Origin: Drosophila miranda
Taxonomy: Eukaryota > Arthropoda > Insecta > Diptera > Drosophilidae
Reading direction: 5' to 3'
NCBI RefSeq assembly: GCF_003369915.1
Contig: NC_046675.1
Location: 930,001 to 994,000 of the forward strand
DNA length: 64,000 nucleotides
The number at the start of each line of letters is the position of its first letter. Within the stretch, counting starts at the first letter, position 1. This document shows, one piece after another, positions 34,568 to 49,900 of the stretch. The position numbers were made by a program, and so were the translations under genes. The notes beneath the pieces are model-generated. The model was not told where the DNA came from and searched no databases. It saw only the letters and a list, made by a program, of their open reading frames with translations.

Positions 34568-34919
34568 ACGTATATGTAGATGCTGCATGTCGCTTGACGT
34601 TGTACTCCATGGTATATAAAATTAACGTTGAGTATCGGGTATAAATGCAGAGTCACGGACGTAGCTGTGGAAGTCCAAACTTGAAAAGATAGAGATGCAG
34701 AGTTAATGACTGCCTCTTCGTATTCATCCATTTCGAATGCCTCTTTCTCTCATTAGAAAAGTGCTGTAATTAATTTGGAATTATGAGAGGGCACAACACA
34801 AAAGAAGTATATCTGATTAGTGGGGAATAATATCTAGAGCTCAAGCTATAGCTATAGCGTGAGAGAGAGCTTAACCAGTTAATGCTGGGAACAATTGCTG
34901 ACCCAATCATCGGGTTGGG

Positions 34920-34983
34920 CTGGTCACACAGCGCGCTCTCTCTCACTCACTCTCTTTTTCTCTCTCTCTCTCTGTCTCAGTCG
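34920..34983 (+). promoter_or_regulatory. candidate promoter with CT-rich (GAGA) block and initiator
   Basis: TGGTCACACAG (34921-34931) is a near match to the fly core element YGGTCACACTR. It is followed by about 45 nt of CTCTCT, typical of GAGA-factor sites, and by TCAGTCG at 34977-34983, a perfect initiator. A frame starting at the ATG at 35002 is open for 67 codons but does not look clearly coding. If real, this would be the start of a gene with a long first intron to the right. Confidence 0.3.
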
Positions 34984-37900
34984 TTTTTATCTGCTTTAAC
35001 CATGAATGAATCCATTGAAAAGGGGATTCCATTTTTGTGGATAAACCTAAATACAATACCATTTTGTGTACGAACAGAGGTCCGTTGCCCGTTGCCGTTC
35101 CACTTGTTGTGCGTGTGCCCAAAGGTACGAGTTCGAGCACGAGTACGTATGTACATACATACATATGTACAAGTACGACCGTATGACCGGAAAAGGCTTT
35201 AAATTTTACACTTTTATGGAGACGCAGGCGGGTCATAGGACGATATGTCCTGCCGTTGATATCGGCTTAACTTTGCCATAAAACTGTCAGCGTCATGCCT
35301 ATGCGGGGTGCGGGATCGTATGCGGATGGGGTTCAGGTTTGGGTTTGGGTTTGGACAAATGAAATAAATTTTACAGCCAAATGGACAGAGCAGAGCAGAG
35401 CAGCCGAACAAAAAGCACAACCAAATGCAAAGCAAATGTCAGGGCAGAGGCTGGGGGCCCAGAGATTTGTATGTGTGTGTGGGGGTTCGAGTGGGGGGAT
35501 GGACAGAAGAACCGAATCTAATGCGGACAACAAAAGCACCTGTGACCTGGAAAGTGTCCAACAGCCAGGAGTCAGAACCAGAACCAGAACCAGACCGTGT
35601 CCATGTCCGTGTCTACGGTTTACGGGTGTGGCTCCTGCTCCTGATTATGCTCCTGTCAGCAGCTGGTAGCAGACTTTAAGCTCCTTTTGGCGGTGGGCCA
35701 CTTTAAGCCAGACATTAGCAAATATTTGCAGTGTGTGTCCTGCAGGAGGGGAGATGGTAGCTGTTGGATGGATGGGATGTTCATCAATTAAGTGTCATCA
35801 ATCATCGGCGAATGGATCAAAATCAGCGACAACGTTCGGCGGGCACAAACATGTCACGGTACAAAATATCGTTTAACCTAAACCTAAACTGCCAGCAGCA
35901 CACAAAAACCTATTTACTTTCGTTGCAAGACTCCCCTCACTACCCCACAGTCGCCCTAAATCCAAGTGGAATTCAAGGGAATTCCCTCCCGCTTTGGAGA
36001 ACATCCCCCGATGAACTCTCTCCCGCTTAATCTGTGGCGGGCAAATGTTGAACGAGGTACACCTAAACACACACACAAAGCTAATGCATTTAGCGGTGGG
36101 AGAGCCAGAGGCAGAGGCACCTTCGAGGGAAGGGCTGGCCGGGGAAGGGCATATCGGTTTCAATTGGTGACCCACTGGAATCGCTCCACATAAAACTTAA
36201 AGCGCCAAACTTTTGGCCGCTTTCCGTCCGCCACTTGGGAAAGTTTCGACCGGGACCGAGTCCGAGAGAGAGAGATGCTTTATGGCCCGACCAAATCAAG
36301 TGGAAACTCAAATGGAAAGCGGGCGAGCAGTCAAACGCCGGAGACGCCTCGGAACGACTTGTGAAACAATGCCCCATTAATGGCGCCCGCCGCTCAAGAT
36401 GGGGCAATGCGAATAGGAATGTATCTGCTCGCCAATCTCTTTTCAAATTTGAAATCAATGTCGAGCGGTTGCTGCAGCTATGATTATTGCAGTTGTCGAA
36501 AGTTTCTTTCGGCGAACAGGGAATGAGAGGGGAGGTGTGTGGGAGGAGAGGAGGAGTGGGAGTAGCTGAAGCCGAGCTCCTTCCTATCATAATGTTCTGG
36601 GCAAACAGCAGATTCGATGCGGGAAAGGTTTATGCAAATGCCAAACGCTTTTATACGGCAAACACTAGACATCGACAGGGACATCGACATCGACAGGGAC
36701 GGAGACGGAGACTGGGACTGGGACGAGGAGGTCCAAGGCGATGGCTCGCTAAAAAATGCTTATGACTTGTGTAAACAATTTCCCCCGGACTAGAGGCCAG
36801 GGGCCCAGGCCAGAGCACGATATCCTTTCCAGCTCCATTTACGTGTAGGTATGCCTCTGCCCAGAACTCCTTCTCTCCTTCGAGTATCTGCCTCGGATCT
36901 CTGGTGTATAAAAAATATTTTATAGACTTTGGTTCGGGGAAAAGTTACTTTGTGCTCTCCTCGTGTGGGCGAGAGTGGTCTGCGTATGTGACTTCCGTTT
37001 GTCCTTGCATGTCCTTCCATCTTTCCTACGCTCCTTGGGATCACACACGCACACAAATGTACATTTTTATGCATTTTCTTAGCGGCCATTTTTATGCCCG
37101 CACACGTTTTCCATTAGACATCAACAGGACTGTCATTTCCCTATTTCCTACAGCTCCTTCTGCTGCTCCTTCGGCTGCTCCTTGTTTGATTTTCGTCCTC
37201 CTGGAGGATACGCGGGCTACGATACCCAATTTTCCAACCTGTCAGCAGAGTCCCGTTCTAATTGAAAACTGGGTCAATCCGGCCATCGCCATGGAGCTCC
37301 ATGGAGCACATTAATCAACATCGAAGGGACGCGAGCCCTGACAGGTCGCCCCCCACGGGGTCTCGTTTTGCATTCGTCATTAAAGCAATTATCATGTTAC
37401 GACAATTACTCTTTGTTCCGCCCCCATTTTGCATTTTCCGCCTCGGCGAAACTCCGCGGGTCGCGCGATTGATTGAAAGATGGAACGGAATGGATTGAAA
37501 CTGAATGGAAATCGGAAAACTGCTTAGTGAAAACTGTGCCAAAAGGTGGCATTAATCTTCATAAAAGAGTGACAACTTCATTGGAATACCATCGCGGGGG
37601 AAACACGTCACTGAAACCCCCCACTTGGTGGTGCTACCCCTTGATGGGCTGCTAATTAAATATGTAACACGCATCTTAATCCGTTCGCCCCCACCCTGTG
37701 TTTGCCTGCAATTTATCAAAAGGCTCAGAGAATGAAAAAAAAAGGAGAGGAGAGAGCGCTGGATGGGTAGGGTATTGGCATTCCTAAGGGGTATATTGAT
37801 ACCGATTTAAAACAGACCACTGCGTGACTAAAATAGAGACTCTATCCAGAATTTGCCATACTTATACTTATGATGACTTTTCACTAGGCACTAGAAGCGT

Positions 37901-40850
37901 TGTTATCCTTAAAAGTTTATGGATTATGGATTGAAAAGAAAATTGTATGATCTGTCATATGATATATCTGAAGATACCTGAAGATATATCTAGCCAAAGC
38001 TAGATATCAAATTTGACATTTGTTTTAAACTTTTCGTTGTATGGTAAGGTCTTATCTCTAGACTATAGTTCTTTAGCGGCATAAATGTAAAATTAATTAA
38101 GCTGCTAATAATTTCAACTTGCCAAAGAATGTCCATCTAGGCTTTCTCTCCAGGGTATCTGGGAGTCCAAAGGAATTTTCTCACTCTATCTCCCACTCCC
38201 GCTTTCTCGGGCTCTTCCCTGGCTTGGGGTTCGCATAATTCCGCGGATATAATTTTTTAGCGAGGCGCTGGAGCGCGCCGTGCCGCGTATAATGCGCATA
38301 ATTTCTATGCCACGTTGGTCACCGAAAAGTAAATGTAGACACTGCGAAAGTCCCAGACATTTGGGAGGGGCAGGGGCAGGGGACTCGACCTTTGTGCCAG
38401 CCAAAGTCCGAGCCATCCCCATACCCATCCCCCTCCAGCAACAACTTTTTGGCAATGGTTTCGCTGTATGGGGAACAAAAGAGGTACATGCGAAAAATAA
38501 AACCTATTACCGGAATCATAATTATCTTTTATGGCCGCGTCTGTCATGACGACATTATGGCGGTGGTCTGCTCCTGTTCCTGTGTTACTTCTCTCCCTCT
38601 CCCTCTCTCTCTCCTTCTCCTACTCTCTAGTCCCCGCACGTAGCAATAAAAAACCGCGAAATGCGGCCAAGTAGCAGCAATAGAGAAAAAAGCGTAACAT
38701 AAATTACAGACACAAACCCCAAACGGGGGCAAGGGGTGAGTGCCACAAATTATATACCTAGCAGCGGAATAATTCTCGTAATATTTTCATTACAAAAACA
38801 GTTTCGATTCCCCTGCTCCGAAAGGACATCTGTCGCCAGTGCGTTGCCTCTCCTTGGCCAGAAACAGGTGTTTCCTAATTTATTGGCATGGCCCTGCAGG
38901 CCCCACCCTGCTCTCTCTTGCCCCACCACTCCAGTCCACTCCGCTCCACCCTCTTGCCACAGCATTTCCAGCGATTGTTCCTGCGAAGGATATAAACAGG
39001 AGTTGGGGCCTCGACAGAGGCATTGTCTGCGGCTGGCAGACAAATCAAAGTGCAGGAACCAAACACTGCTCCAGCACGGCTTGTCATGTGTTTTTTAATT
39101 TCTAATATTTCACGCGTCATCCCTTCCCTCCATCGAGCAATGCTAATGCTTTGCTTGGCCGTGACAGGCGGACGACAGAGGGCGTTGCCATTGTTGTGCA
39201 CTTTGCCGCAAATTATGCGAGACACGTCGTCCCAGAGGCAGCGGTTCGACTGGACGGGTGTCTCGGTGTCTGGAGGTGTGCCTGAGGTGCCTTAGAGCAA
39301 GGAGCAGGACTCATGGCAGGACTCCCATCTGCTGGCTGGCAGGAGAGTGCCACGGAGTATACGTGTGATAATCCAAGGGCGGCAAAAGTTTTCTTAGACA
39401 AACCCCAAGGAATCCCTACGAGCCGTGGCATACCTCGTAGGAAACCAATGTGTGCCTGTGCCCCAGCAATCTGCAGCTACCCTCCTGCTACCCTTTAGTA
39501 CAGTTTAAGGTGGCTGGGGTCCGTTTCGCCCAAGGCCAAGTGTGTGGCATTCCCCTTGTTAAAAAGCGCAAAATGCACGTGGCTCCCCGCAGCCCGCTCC
39601 TCGCCTAGCCGGTTGTTGTGCCAGTAATTGCTCTGCCGCCTGTTGACAGGATACTTCAACTATTGTTTGCCACAGAGCTGTAGAGACTATAGAGAACACC
39701 CTGCTCTCCCCCTGCTCACCCCCCTGCTTAATTCAGCATGAAATTGGTTTGTATTATTACGAACATTTTGCAGAGACTCTCGCAGCCGCAGAGACGCAGC
39801 CCTGAGGCGCCACGGACCTCAACACCTCAGCAAAGTGTCGGTCTTTCGCTCTGCCTTAAAGCTGCTCCGCTCTTCGTCCATAAGGCAGAGGATCCCTGCT
39901 CGAGCAGGGCTCTCGTATATGGTCGATGGTATGTGCCGGAATATTTCCCTATGAAAAGTTTGCTTTGCTTTGCTTTGCTTTGATGCTGCTGCCGCTGTTG
40001 CCGCTGTTGCTGCGCTTTAATTAAAAAACTGTGCGCTTCGCGTAACTAGCACTTGATTAATTTTTGGTTGCACGCAAAAGTAGCGCGAAAAAATGCAAAG
40101 CAAAACAGAGAGAGGGAGAGATAGAGAGGAACGGAAGGGAACCACAAAGAAGGAGAGCAGCAGCAGCAGGAGCAGCAGGAAAAAAGGATTCAAATTAATT
40201 ATGTCCATGCTGTGCCGGGGTCCAGTCCGGGTACGGCTACGGGTCCTCTACTTTACGTTATCAGCGCGTGCTCTGCATACGTGGCAGCAGATGGGGCGGA
40301 GGAGCAGAAGGACCAGGATGCGGAGCAGGACTCTCCGTTGCACGCTGTGCCCCTGGAGCTCTCTCTCTCGCGCTTCCATTCATTTCGCGTTGAACTTTGG
40401 AGCTTAGTGGGCGGCAGCCCTCCGCTTTTGATATTGAATTTCCGCGAAATGAAATACGGCCGGCCCTGACCAGCGGCTATCCGGGGAGAGGAGTGGAGTT
40501 CATGGGCATGGGCGTGATCACCGTTTCACAGTGATTTACAGTTGACAGAGATTCCGATTCCCTAATGAAATGGTTATGCTTTGGAGGAGAAGGAGCAGGA
40601 GGAGCAGGAGCAGGAGGATAACCCAAATGTGATTGAATGATCATTGAAACTGAAAATCCAATTGAAAACCACAGAATGGATGCTGCAGAAGAGAAGCTTG
40701 AAAGGTCCGTCATATATAAGGGAAGGCCAGAAGTAAATGAAGATGACAATAGTTGTACAAATTGATTATTGAAGTGTTTGACTATACAAGTAAGAGAAGA
40801 GGGCAAGCTGGTCCATTGAAGGAACATTAGCAACGAGAACAGCAGATCAA

Positions 40851-40900
40851 CAGCAGAGTGACAGCAGAGTAACAGCAGAGTAACAGCAGAGTAACAGCAG
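40851..40900 (+). repeat. 11-mer array CAGCAGAGTAA, about 4.5 units
   Basis: Four and a half units, the first with GTGA in place of GTAA, flanked by CAGCAGATCA on both sides. Confidence 0.85.
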
Positions 40901-43900
40901 ATCAGCAGCACCAACGCTAGAACGTCAGAAAGAGAGTATATTGGTATATTGGTATATATAGTATATTGAGTATATTGGTGTATCGCACATTTTTAGATTT
41001 AAGTGTTTCTATCCTACCCGCATCTCTTTCTTAATAGGTGTATGTAAACGCTTTAAAGTTGTACATTTAATGAAGGAATGACGCTGCCATATGAGTTTGA
41101 GCACAGATTGCAGTAAGGGAAGACCACATTTAAAGATTGGCACTTCATAAAGACGCTACATGTGGGAAAATCCTTTCAGCGAAGATTCATTCGCTCCACT
41201 TTCAATGCGCCCACGCAGTCATTAAACCTGAACACACACGCAGGTCCACAGATACGCAGCTAAGCAGATACATATACTCCACCGCAAACAGAGCTACAAA
41301 CAGACACAGATACAAGCGGCAGACACACACACACACCCACGCTTCTGCTCTTCATTTGGCTTCGGAAAACAAAGGCTGAAATGTTGAAACAGTTCGCTCG
41401 TTCGCTTGCTGCTCAGATACTCAGATACTCGGATATTAAATACAATATTAATAATCTCACATGTGCGGGCTGTTCTTAAAGGAGTGGGCGGATGTGGATC
41501 CAGAGTGGGTGGTGGGTGTGTCGACAGCAGCACCCGCCAAGAGTCATCAGTCATCCACTCATCCTCAGACACAGCAGCAACAGCAGCCACACACACGGGC
41601 TCTGGATTTCTATAGATTTTTACCTAGAAGGCGATGACAGACCGCCGCAGACTGGCGCCAGCCGCAAGACAAAAGGGCCAGAACCCCACTTGTACCCTCT
41701 CCCCCTGGAGACAGAGAGTCAACCAACACAATCGCTAATGTAAATGTTTGTCTGCTATTTGAATTTTAATTACTTTTCGCCGCTTTTCGCTGTCGGCGGC
41801 ACAAACTATTCCGAAGCCCCACCGATTCCCAGAACTGGCTGCAGACCTCACCTCAGCGCAAACTTTTTAATGGAATTCCTGGCCAGAAAACCAGAAAAAC
41901 TTTCCCCCAAGCTCCCGGGCCCCCACCAAGCCTCCATCCAATCATTGCCGTGTTCCCGAAAGTCGAGCAAAGATCGTAATGCGCCTTAATTGAAATAAGT
42001 CTCCGACCAATTGCTGGCGGCCCAACAGCGGCTGTGGCAGCGGCAGTGGCGGCCACTTAAGCCCGCCCGTCCGTTCGTCCTGCCAAAGGTGGAGTCCTTC
42101 TCCCAGTTGCACAATCAAGAAGCAGCCCCTGCCCCTGACCCTGCCTTATGGGTGGCATAAATTTTGGAATTGTTAGCCGGGGCCACTTGAACGGAAACGA
42201 CTAATTCCCGTTGCTGAGATTGAGATTCGGAAGAGAGCGGGCTCCAGCCCCATCTCCTTAGAGGCTGCGGCGTCTGGCATCTGTTCCACACAGCAGACAG
42301 CAAACAGCAGGCAGCAGGCAGGAGTCGCGAGTATTCGGCATTCAGTTGGAACTTTTGAAATGCTTTTTATCGGATTGAGACGTGCTGCTGCTGCTCCCGG
42401 TGCTCCTGGTGCTCCTTGCTGCGGCTGTGGCCAGAGGAAAGTTCTGAATGAAAGAAATTCAATCAAAGGTACAAGTAAATCCCGCGTGAGTTCATAAAGT
42501 TCAGCAGTAGCAGGAGCCATAAGTTTTGAGTCAACTTTAAAGGAAGCCTCGTGGCTTATGGCGGGAGGATGTTCCCAATTTGTGTGTTGAAAGAACGAAC
42601 TATTGGAAATGAAGGAGGCACATAATGGATAATGGAGTGGCGGCATATTGAACTGATTTATAGAAAAGCACGCAGCTTTCTTCTTTCTTCTCGTTTCAGA
42701 GAGAGATCTGTTTGAGCAGCAATGCAGCATAAATCACGCGCCTTTGAGCAGCGCCTTTTGAAGTTGAAGCCAAAGCCAGAGCCAGAGCCAAGAGGAATGA
42801 TTCTGGCTTACAGACAAAAGAGTTGAAAGAGCGTCCTAGAGCGTGCTGGTGCGCTTCGATTGTGTGTCTGTCTTCAATTAGTGTTAAGAGCTTGTCAAAC
42901 AAGCAGCGAGATTAAAGGCGAAAGAGTCGACTCCCACACTCCCACACTCCCATAGACCCACTCCTCGTTCCTATCCTCATTCGATTCCCATCCTCTTCTG
43001 ATGGTAACATGCAACAAACCATGGCGAACACGTTTCGATTGTGGATTGTGGGCGTTGCCCCATCGAAGGATGCCAGGACACGAATCGATTGGCAATAGCC
43101 GTGAGCTCATTTCACCTCCGAACGAACAGGAGGCAGGACTCTCTACTGCGCAAACATCTAATTGCCTGGACAGAACAAATACGAGCCCAATACAGGGGCC
43201 ACTGGGGACTACTTATTGCAGGACCAAGGACCCAGCAAGGACTCAGGACCCAGGGCTGATACGTCGATAAAGAGGTGAAGGATTAATAGCAAATAAATTG
43301 ATGTTGAAAAGGCGATTACACCGACAAGGGACTTAGGCAAAGAAGACCTCTTAAAGAGTCTCTCTCTTAAACTTGGGCGAACATTTCATTTTGTGGCTTT
43401 GTGGCCCGCCCATAAATCACTCGGAAAATTTACCTATGAAAGGAAAATGTCAGGCTGGACAAAAAATACGAGGATACAAAACAAATTCTGTTTCACGCAT
43501 TATCATATGAATTTTCCTCGCTTTTTCCCCTTGAAGGGGGGACAGTAACAAAAGCCAAATGTTGCATAAATTCAGCTGCCACTTGATGTGTGTATTACAA
43601 CAAAAGGTGAGCCAGGGATGATAGAGATGTGGCAGGAGGAACGAGGGTAGAGGATGGTGACCGGACAATGCCGGACAATGCCGGACAATGCAAATCTTGC
43701 GAGAGCGAATCGAAAGGCATTGCTTGAATAAATTTTCATAAATTTCGGACTTTGATTTATTTCATATTTCGGTTTTTTTCTGCCGCTCTCCATGGGGGAG
43801 TGGCTGCCCCTGAGGGGGAGGACCGGTCATTGATCTTCTGCTCTGCCTGAAGAACCTTTAATCAAGGTTCTGCCTGTTCAAAAAGAGGAAAAACTTTGGC

Positions 43901-46900
43901 TCACTTTTGACATTCATTTTCACCGAAATGAAAATCGACAGGGAGACTGGAAGATACGAAAATTGTTTGCATGTCCAACAGAAACAATCAAATCGCAATT
44001 TGGTGGGGCTCATGGAAAACCGATTTATCGTTGGGGAGAATTTTGGGGAAGTTAGTCGGTCATAAAACATCCATTAACTTCATGTCAATGTTGCATACGC
44101 ACCCTCCTCCCCCTGCTGCTCCTGGCCACCGGACAAACGTTCATTTGCGGTATTGGTAGTGGAAGATACAATGCAGAGGCAAGGGCAGGAGCAGGAGCAG
44201 GGAATCCATGTGTTGTCTGTGGGCGTCGCATGCCCCGCGCACAGTGTTGTGTTCAGTGCAAATTACTCGACTCTGGTCCATGGTCTGTGCAACATGTCAG
44301 CGTTTTATTATAGGCAAAGTTTACGGGGTATCCGAAGGATATGATGGCGATGTGATTGAAATGCTTGATATAATACACAAAAATCAAGGATTAAATCAAT
44401 ATTTATATTAAAATCTCGTAGAACTTACATTTTTGTACCCACTCGAGGTCCTTCATCGCCTGTTTAGGGTACTATGGTGGTCGTTTCTTACTCTTTGGAG
44501 TCTCTTCTGGTTGTTCCAGGCTCCAGCACCAAGCTCCAGGCTGAGCCAAAACCCAATGACACGTGATAAGAAATGGCAGGCGCTCGTTCAGGCAAAAAAA
44601 ACCCTCTCTCTCTCTCGCAGAAGGAACAAAACAAAAAAACAATTGCAATTGCACACGTAGGCAAAAGGAAAAAGCAATTTTCCAATTGCCGCAAAGGAAA
44701 TGTCGCTGAAATGTGCCTTGCACTTTTTTCTGCGTAAAGGCAAACCCCAAGTCCTGGATTCTAAGTGCCACACACACAGTCCCCCTCGCACACACAGAGC
44801 CCCCTTTCCATGGCCACAGAGTTAATTGTTGGCTGAAGTCTGAAGTGAAATACTTCTCGCTGTCATTTCCATTCCAGAAATACCTCCATTTCCATCTCCA
44901 GAGTGCGGCAGGGGGAGTGGCACTTAATGTGAGCCGCCTTCGAGGAAACTTTTGAATTACCTCAGTTTCCCAGAGAGTTTCCCCGCCAAAGAGGGCCAAT
45001 GGAGATTGCTACGGTTACATTCGAGCCGCTTCCCCGCTCATTTATGCCGTTTCAAGTTGCTCAGCGAAGCATTCAAGTTTTTCCACAGGGAGAAGCGGAA
45101 TGGTTCGGGGGAATTTGGAACTTCAATGTTTGTCTTTCATTTGGCTCATCCTTGGATCTGTACTGCCTGGTTCCTGGGGGTTTCTGGGCCTTCTTTGGGG
45201 GGTGTCTGCTTAACAAATTCTCTACGATTATTACCTGCTGTTAAAACATTTCATAATCTCACAGATAATAATTTAATGCGTCGTTTTAGTGGCGAGCATT
45301 AAAAAGTTTGCCAAGAAATTTCACTCTCCCCTGGCCCTACCCCTCACTCTCTTCTCTTCCTGCTCAGGCAGATGGGGGAAAATTGAAAAGGAGGCACAGA
45401 CAGAGACGGAGGAAAAGGAGCCACTGTCTGGCATTTAATAATGTTGTAAGCAGGTAATTCCGTTGCCGTTTTGTGGTTCTTTCGGGTGTGCGATAAGCAG
45501 ACCCTGGCCTGACTCCAATTCTGAGGGATGGAATCATAACCGAAGTCCTGCCTCTGAGGTCACCATTTGCTGACTCTGGGATGCTCTTCGCGGAGAAGAG
45601 TTTCTTTCAGTGTTCTTCAGACTGATTAAGAGCGAAATATCCATGTTATCAAGTCCAGTCTTCAGGGGGAGGAGTTTCGTCTATCATTCTCCAGTCTGTT
45701 CAAGAAGAGCGTTTCCCATTCATGGATGAATCTTAGCCCTTAATCGAAAGCGGCAGGGGTCTTTTCTTAGTTCTCCCTTTGGCTTCAAAAGAGTAACTAA
45801 ATGTCGCTTTGTCCTAAGCATCCTTCCTTCCTGTTGGCCCCAAATGTGCGAACATTAGCACTGCACATCGAAGTTTATCTATGACCAGGAGGTACTCTCC
45901 GTACTCTCTCCCCTCTCCGCCCCTTTGGTAGGTATGTCCTTGTCTCCTGTTCTGTCCTGCCTGTCTGCCCAGCATGTGAACTTTCCAAAGTTATGCGCAT
46001 TTCTGCTGACCATTGGCATTTTGCAGCTTTTGTTTTTGCCCACGGCCAGGAGTTCCAGGAGCTCCAGCCACAGGATGGGAGTGGGAGTGGCAGTGGGTGC
46101 AGCCCAGTAGAGTAGTCATCCCTGGACAAAGGTCGAGGGCGACAGCTGTTGCCCAATCGTTTTGTCTGCCTGCGCATCCTCGGCCTCGGCCTCCGCCACG
46201 TCCTGCGGGCTGGCTGGCAAACGGTTTCGGGATTAATACTTTGGTCTGTCCCCTCCCCCTCGTCCCTCGATGGAGTTTATTGAAAAGGTGACGTTGACAC
46301 TGCAGCCAGAGGGGTAGGGAAGGGGAGAGCCAAAGTTTTTGGGAAAGTTTGCTTCCGTTTTGCTCTCCTTTTTTCTGGTTCCTGCCCGCCTGCCTGCTGC
46401 TGCTGCTCCTGTCGATAATATCGATGCGGAACATATGTGAACATGTCGTTTGACACATTTGTCAGTTGGCTTAAAGTTCGGCTGTGAAGGTGGATGCTCC
46501 ATACGGGGTATGGATGTGTGGATGGGTCAGGGGTAGTCTCAATTGAGTTAAGCTGCAATTGGCCAAGGGATAAGGGAGAGCACTATATAAACTTATATAT
46601 ATTGTATGTGTTGGAGTGGATAGCAAACAGGTATGGCTGTGTTTTTGCATAGTTAGTGTCATATTATATCGAAACTTATGTCAGAATCAGTTGAGTCATA
46701 GTCACAGCTAAGGATTCCTCTCTCTCCCCTTTTGGTGCAAAGCTATAATCTATTTACGAATATATGCTCTACTTTATCCTCTTTTATTTTAAAAGACATT
46801 TCTGGGGACACGAAAAGGTAGAGGGTATCCAGCTCTGTCAATCTTTAGGAGGATGTCAAACACTATTAAATCCATTGAAAGAAGTACAAACAGATTGGGA

Positions 46901-49900
46901 TCTGTGCCTGAGAATACTAATTGTTCCACAGGCTTACGGCTTAAGGACACTTTTCCTCTCTGTTTTCCCTTGCAAACTAAGCCTCAGGCTCTCAGTTAAT
47001 TTCCCTTTAAGCCCACACAGACACAATTACAATACCGAATGCCGTGTGTCAAGGCCAAATTGTAAGCCACTTCACAGCCAATTAGGTGCTTTCAACAGCC
47101 TCACACATACACACACACACACACACATGGATAGAGGAGGCTGGAGGAAAGGACGTGGCACTCTCTCTGTGTGTGTCCACATCTGTTGACAAATGACTGG
47201 CAATGTTCAACGGTGTTTGGCAGCACTTGTGCGCCCCGTGCCTCATTATGTGGCATTTTGGGCTAACCGCTTTAATTAGCTTTTGCACACACACAGATGA
47301 AAAGTGCAGGCGGCGGCGGCACTGCACTGCACTGCCGTTCGGGCCTGGTCCAGACTGGCTTCTGACCAACAAAGCCACTTGAGTGCCGAGTGCACTGACA
47401 GTGCCAGAGTGCCGCCTGCTAATGCGGGGGCTTCCAGGGAGAGCTGTAGAGCCTCGTGCACCTCGCGTTGACTCTAATTGAGTCACAAATCAACCAAAAT
47501 ATATTATGCACCGCAAATTGTGCGGTAATTACACGCACCCATATCCATGCAGAGAGCCGGAGAGCGGGAGAGACAGCTAGTGTCTGCTGTCTCGCTAATT
47601 TATGGCCCAAAGTGTAGCATACTTTCCAGCACCTGCACAAGACATCGACTCCAGGCGACAGGCGACCAGGCCACAGGCGACAATGGCGGCGTTAATTTGC
47701 CTGCTAATGAGCCACAAAAACAAGCGCGGCTTCTACATTGGTAGGGCAGTGCTCTGGGGGGAAGGAGAGAGAGTATTTCCGGCTTAATTATGTTGATTTC
47801 TCCCCACTCAAACCCCAAACATCAGGCTGATGCCGTTGCTCGTGCTGGTGCTCCCCTCCTGTAGACAACGCGGCGTATGCGTGATGCGTGTGCCTGCAAT
47901 CAAGGCTAAAGCTCCCTCTCTCGTTCTATATAGTATATATAGTATGTATATCGACCATTCCGGATCAAAAACTCAATCTTTGCCCTGGCGCCACTCTGTC
48001 CGTCCGCCTCCGGAGTCGAAAGTTTACTTTAAAGAACGAGCAAATTATTTTGCAACCGCATAAAGGAAGAACATTTCCAGTTTGGTGAGGGGGGAAATGG
48101 CAGCCAAAGGGGGGTACGGGAGTGGTGGGTGGGGTGGCAGCACCAAAGTCAGTGTCAGTTTGTCGCTTCCTTTGCTTTCATATTTTGAATACAAATTGCT
48201 TTATTTGCGCTGCTGCGCCAATTTCAAAACTCTCTCCCCCCTCCACCTCTATAAAGCCACCCCCCTTCTGCCCCTTCCTTGACTTGTCAGATTTTTCTGC
48301 ACAGGAGTTATAAACAAGTGGGTTTTGCTGCCATTTTCATACCTTTTTCCACTCTCCACTAGATCTTGGAGTACTCTTCTTTTTGTTGCTCGTTTGTCTA
48401 TACTCTTTAAAGAGAGTATTACTACTAATTGGAGTAGATCCTTGTAGCTCCGGGAACTAAGAAGCATTTCCTGCAATTTGAATATGTATATTGTTGATGT
48501 TATGGATAAATTTATGATAGCTCTATGAGAAAGCGATCCAAAGTTTTAAAGTTAAATCTTTGCACTCCTTAAATACAGTTTGCAGTATGATGTAGATCGT
48601 TAGATCTAATCAGTTTGGAATACAGATAGCTGCCACAAGAAAGTTCTTCGGATGTTCGAAGGTTTCTAAACTGTAGCTCGCTTATGTATCTCCCTAGCGA
48701 ACAAAATTTCTTCTAGGGTGTCTATTACTTCGACTTCCACAACTATCCCCCCGCTATCTGTTGTCATTTTTTCTGGGTTGTGCTTTTTTTTGTTGTCGTT
48801 TTGAATTTTATAACATGCCACACAGCGAGGGCGAGGGTTGCTCCGACACACAAAAGGAGGGGGGCAGGAGGACAGGAGGATGGGGGTGCTGTGCTCTATA
48901 TAGGTGATTTTTGAGTTCTGTTTTCCACATAGCAGCATCAGCCGACAACAACAAATTGCTCCCCAATGAGCGTTTGTCCTCACGAAAGTTATTTGCATGC
49001 CATTGTCCTCTCCTCCTCCCCCTTTCCTTGTCCTTTCGTCTTCTGCTGTTTGCTGTTTTACTGTCTGTTGCCGTACAGTACATAATAATTGAATAATATA
49101 CGTATTTGAAATTTGACAAATCATCTGATTCTAATTTGACATGGTCTCCGGCAATCTTTGACAATATCTGACGTTCTGACAAGCGAGTGAATCAAGGTAA
49201 TGGGACGGACGGACGAACGGCTCTACATTGTCGACAAATGAATCTCCGAGTGGCGGAGTTTTATGCGCGGATTAATGCCATCCGACTTTACGATTCGCAT
49301 CTCTCTGGTCCCCCTGCCTCCCCCTGTGGGGCAACTTTGTTGTTTTGTTGCCATAAAAAGAAATGAAAATGGGAAACCGCAGCCAAATTAGCTCAAAAAC
49401 CGTGCAGTGCACGGCACAACCATTCCGGTTTACGAGCATGGCTATGGCTATGGCTATGGCTCCATATGCAGATCGCATGCAGATCCGTTGCCGTGGAAGT
49501 TATGCCCATTGGAAATGCTCTTTTAATTAGCTGCTGACAACCGCGCTGCTGCCCCCCCCCTGCATCCTGCATCTCACATTCCGCATTCCGCATCTGAACT
49601 AGAATATGGGTTAGCCCCAACTTTGTAACGTCAAAACATCCGTTTGCATCTAAATTTAGCCATCAGCCAACGTTGATGATGGGTCGGTCGCCCGTAGCCC
49701 TCCCACTAGATGCCATGCAAAAGGGGGAATGGGATGCCAAGAGGGGACGACTAGGAGATACCTCTAGATTTCCAGATACTCCATACACAATCTGATATTT
49801 CGTTCAATCTTTGCTAATTTTGAGATATTTCGTCAGTTTTACATCTCCCCGAACACAAATAATACCCAAACACACTCCCACTACTAGTTCGTAGTATTAC

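Noticed and set aside
34882..35202. 106-codon frame next to the candidate promoter
   Set aside because: Begins inside the CT repeat and ends in a TACATA repeat; no sign of real coding.
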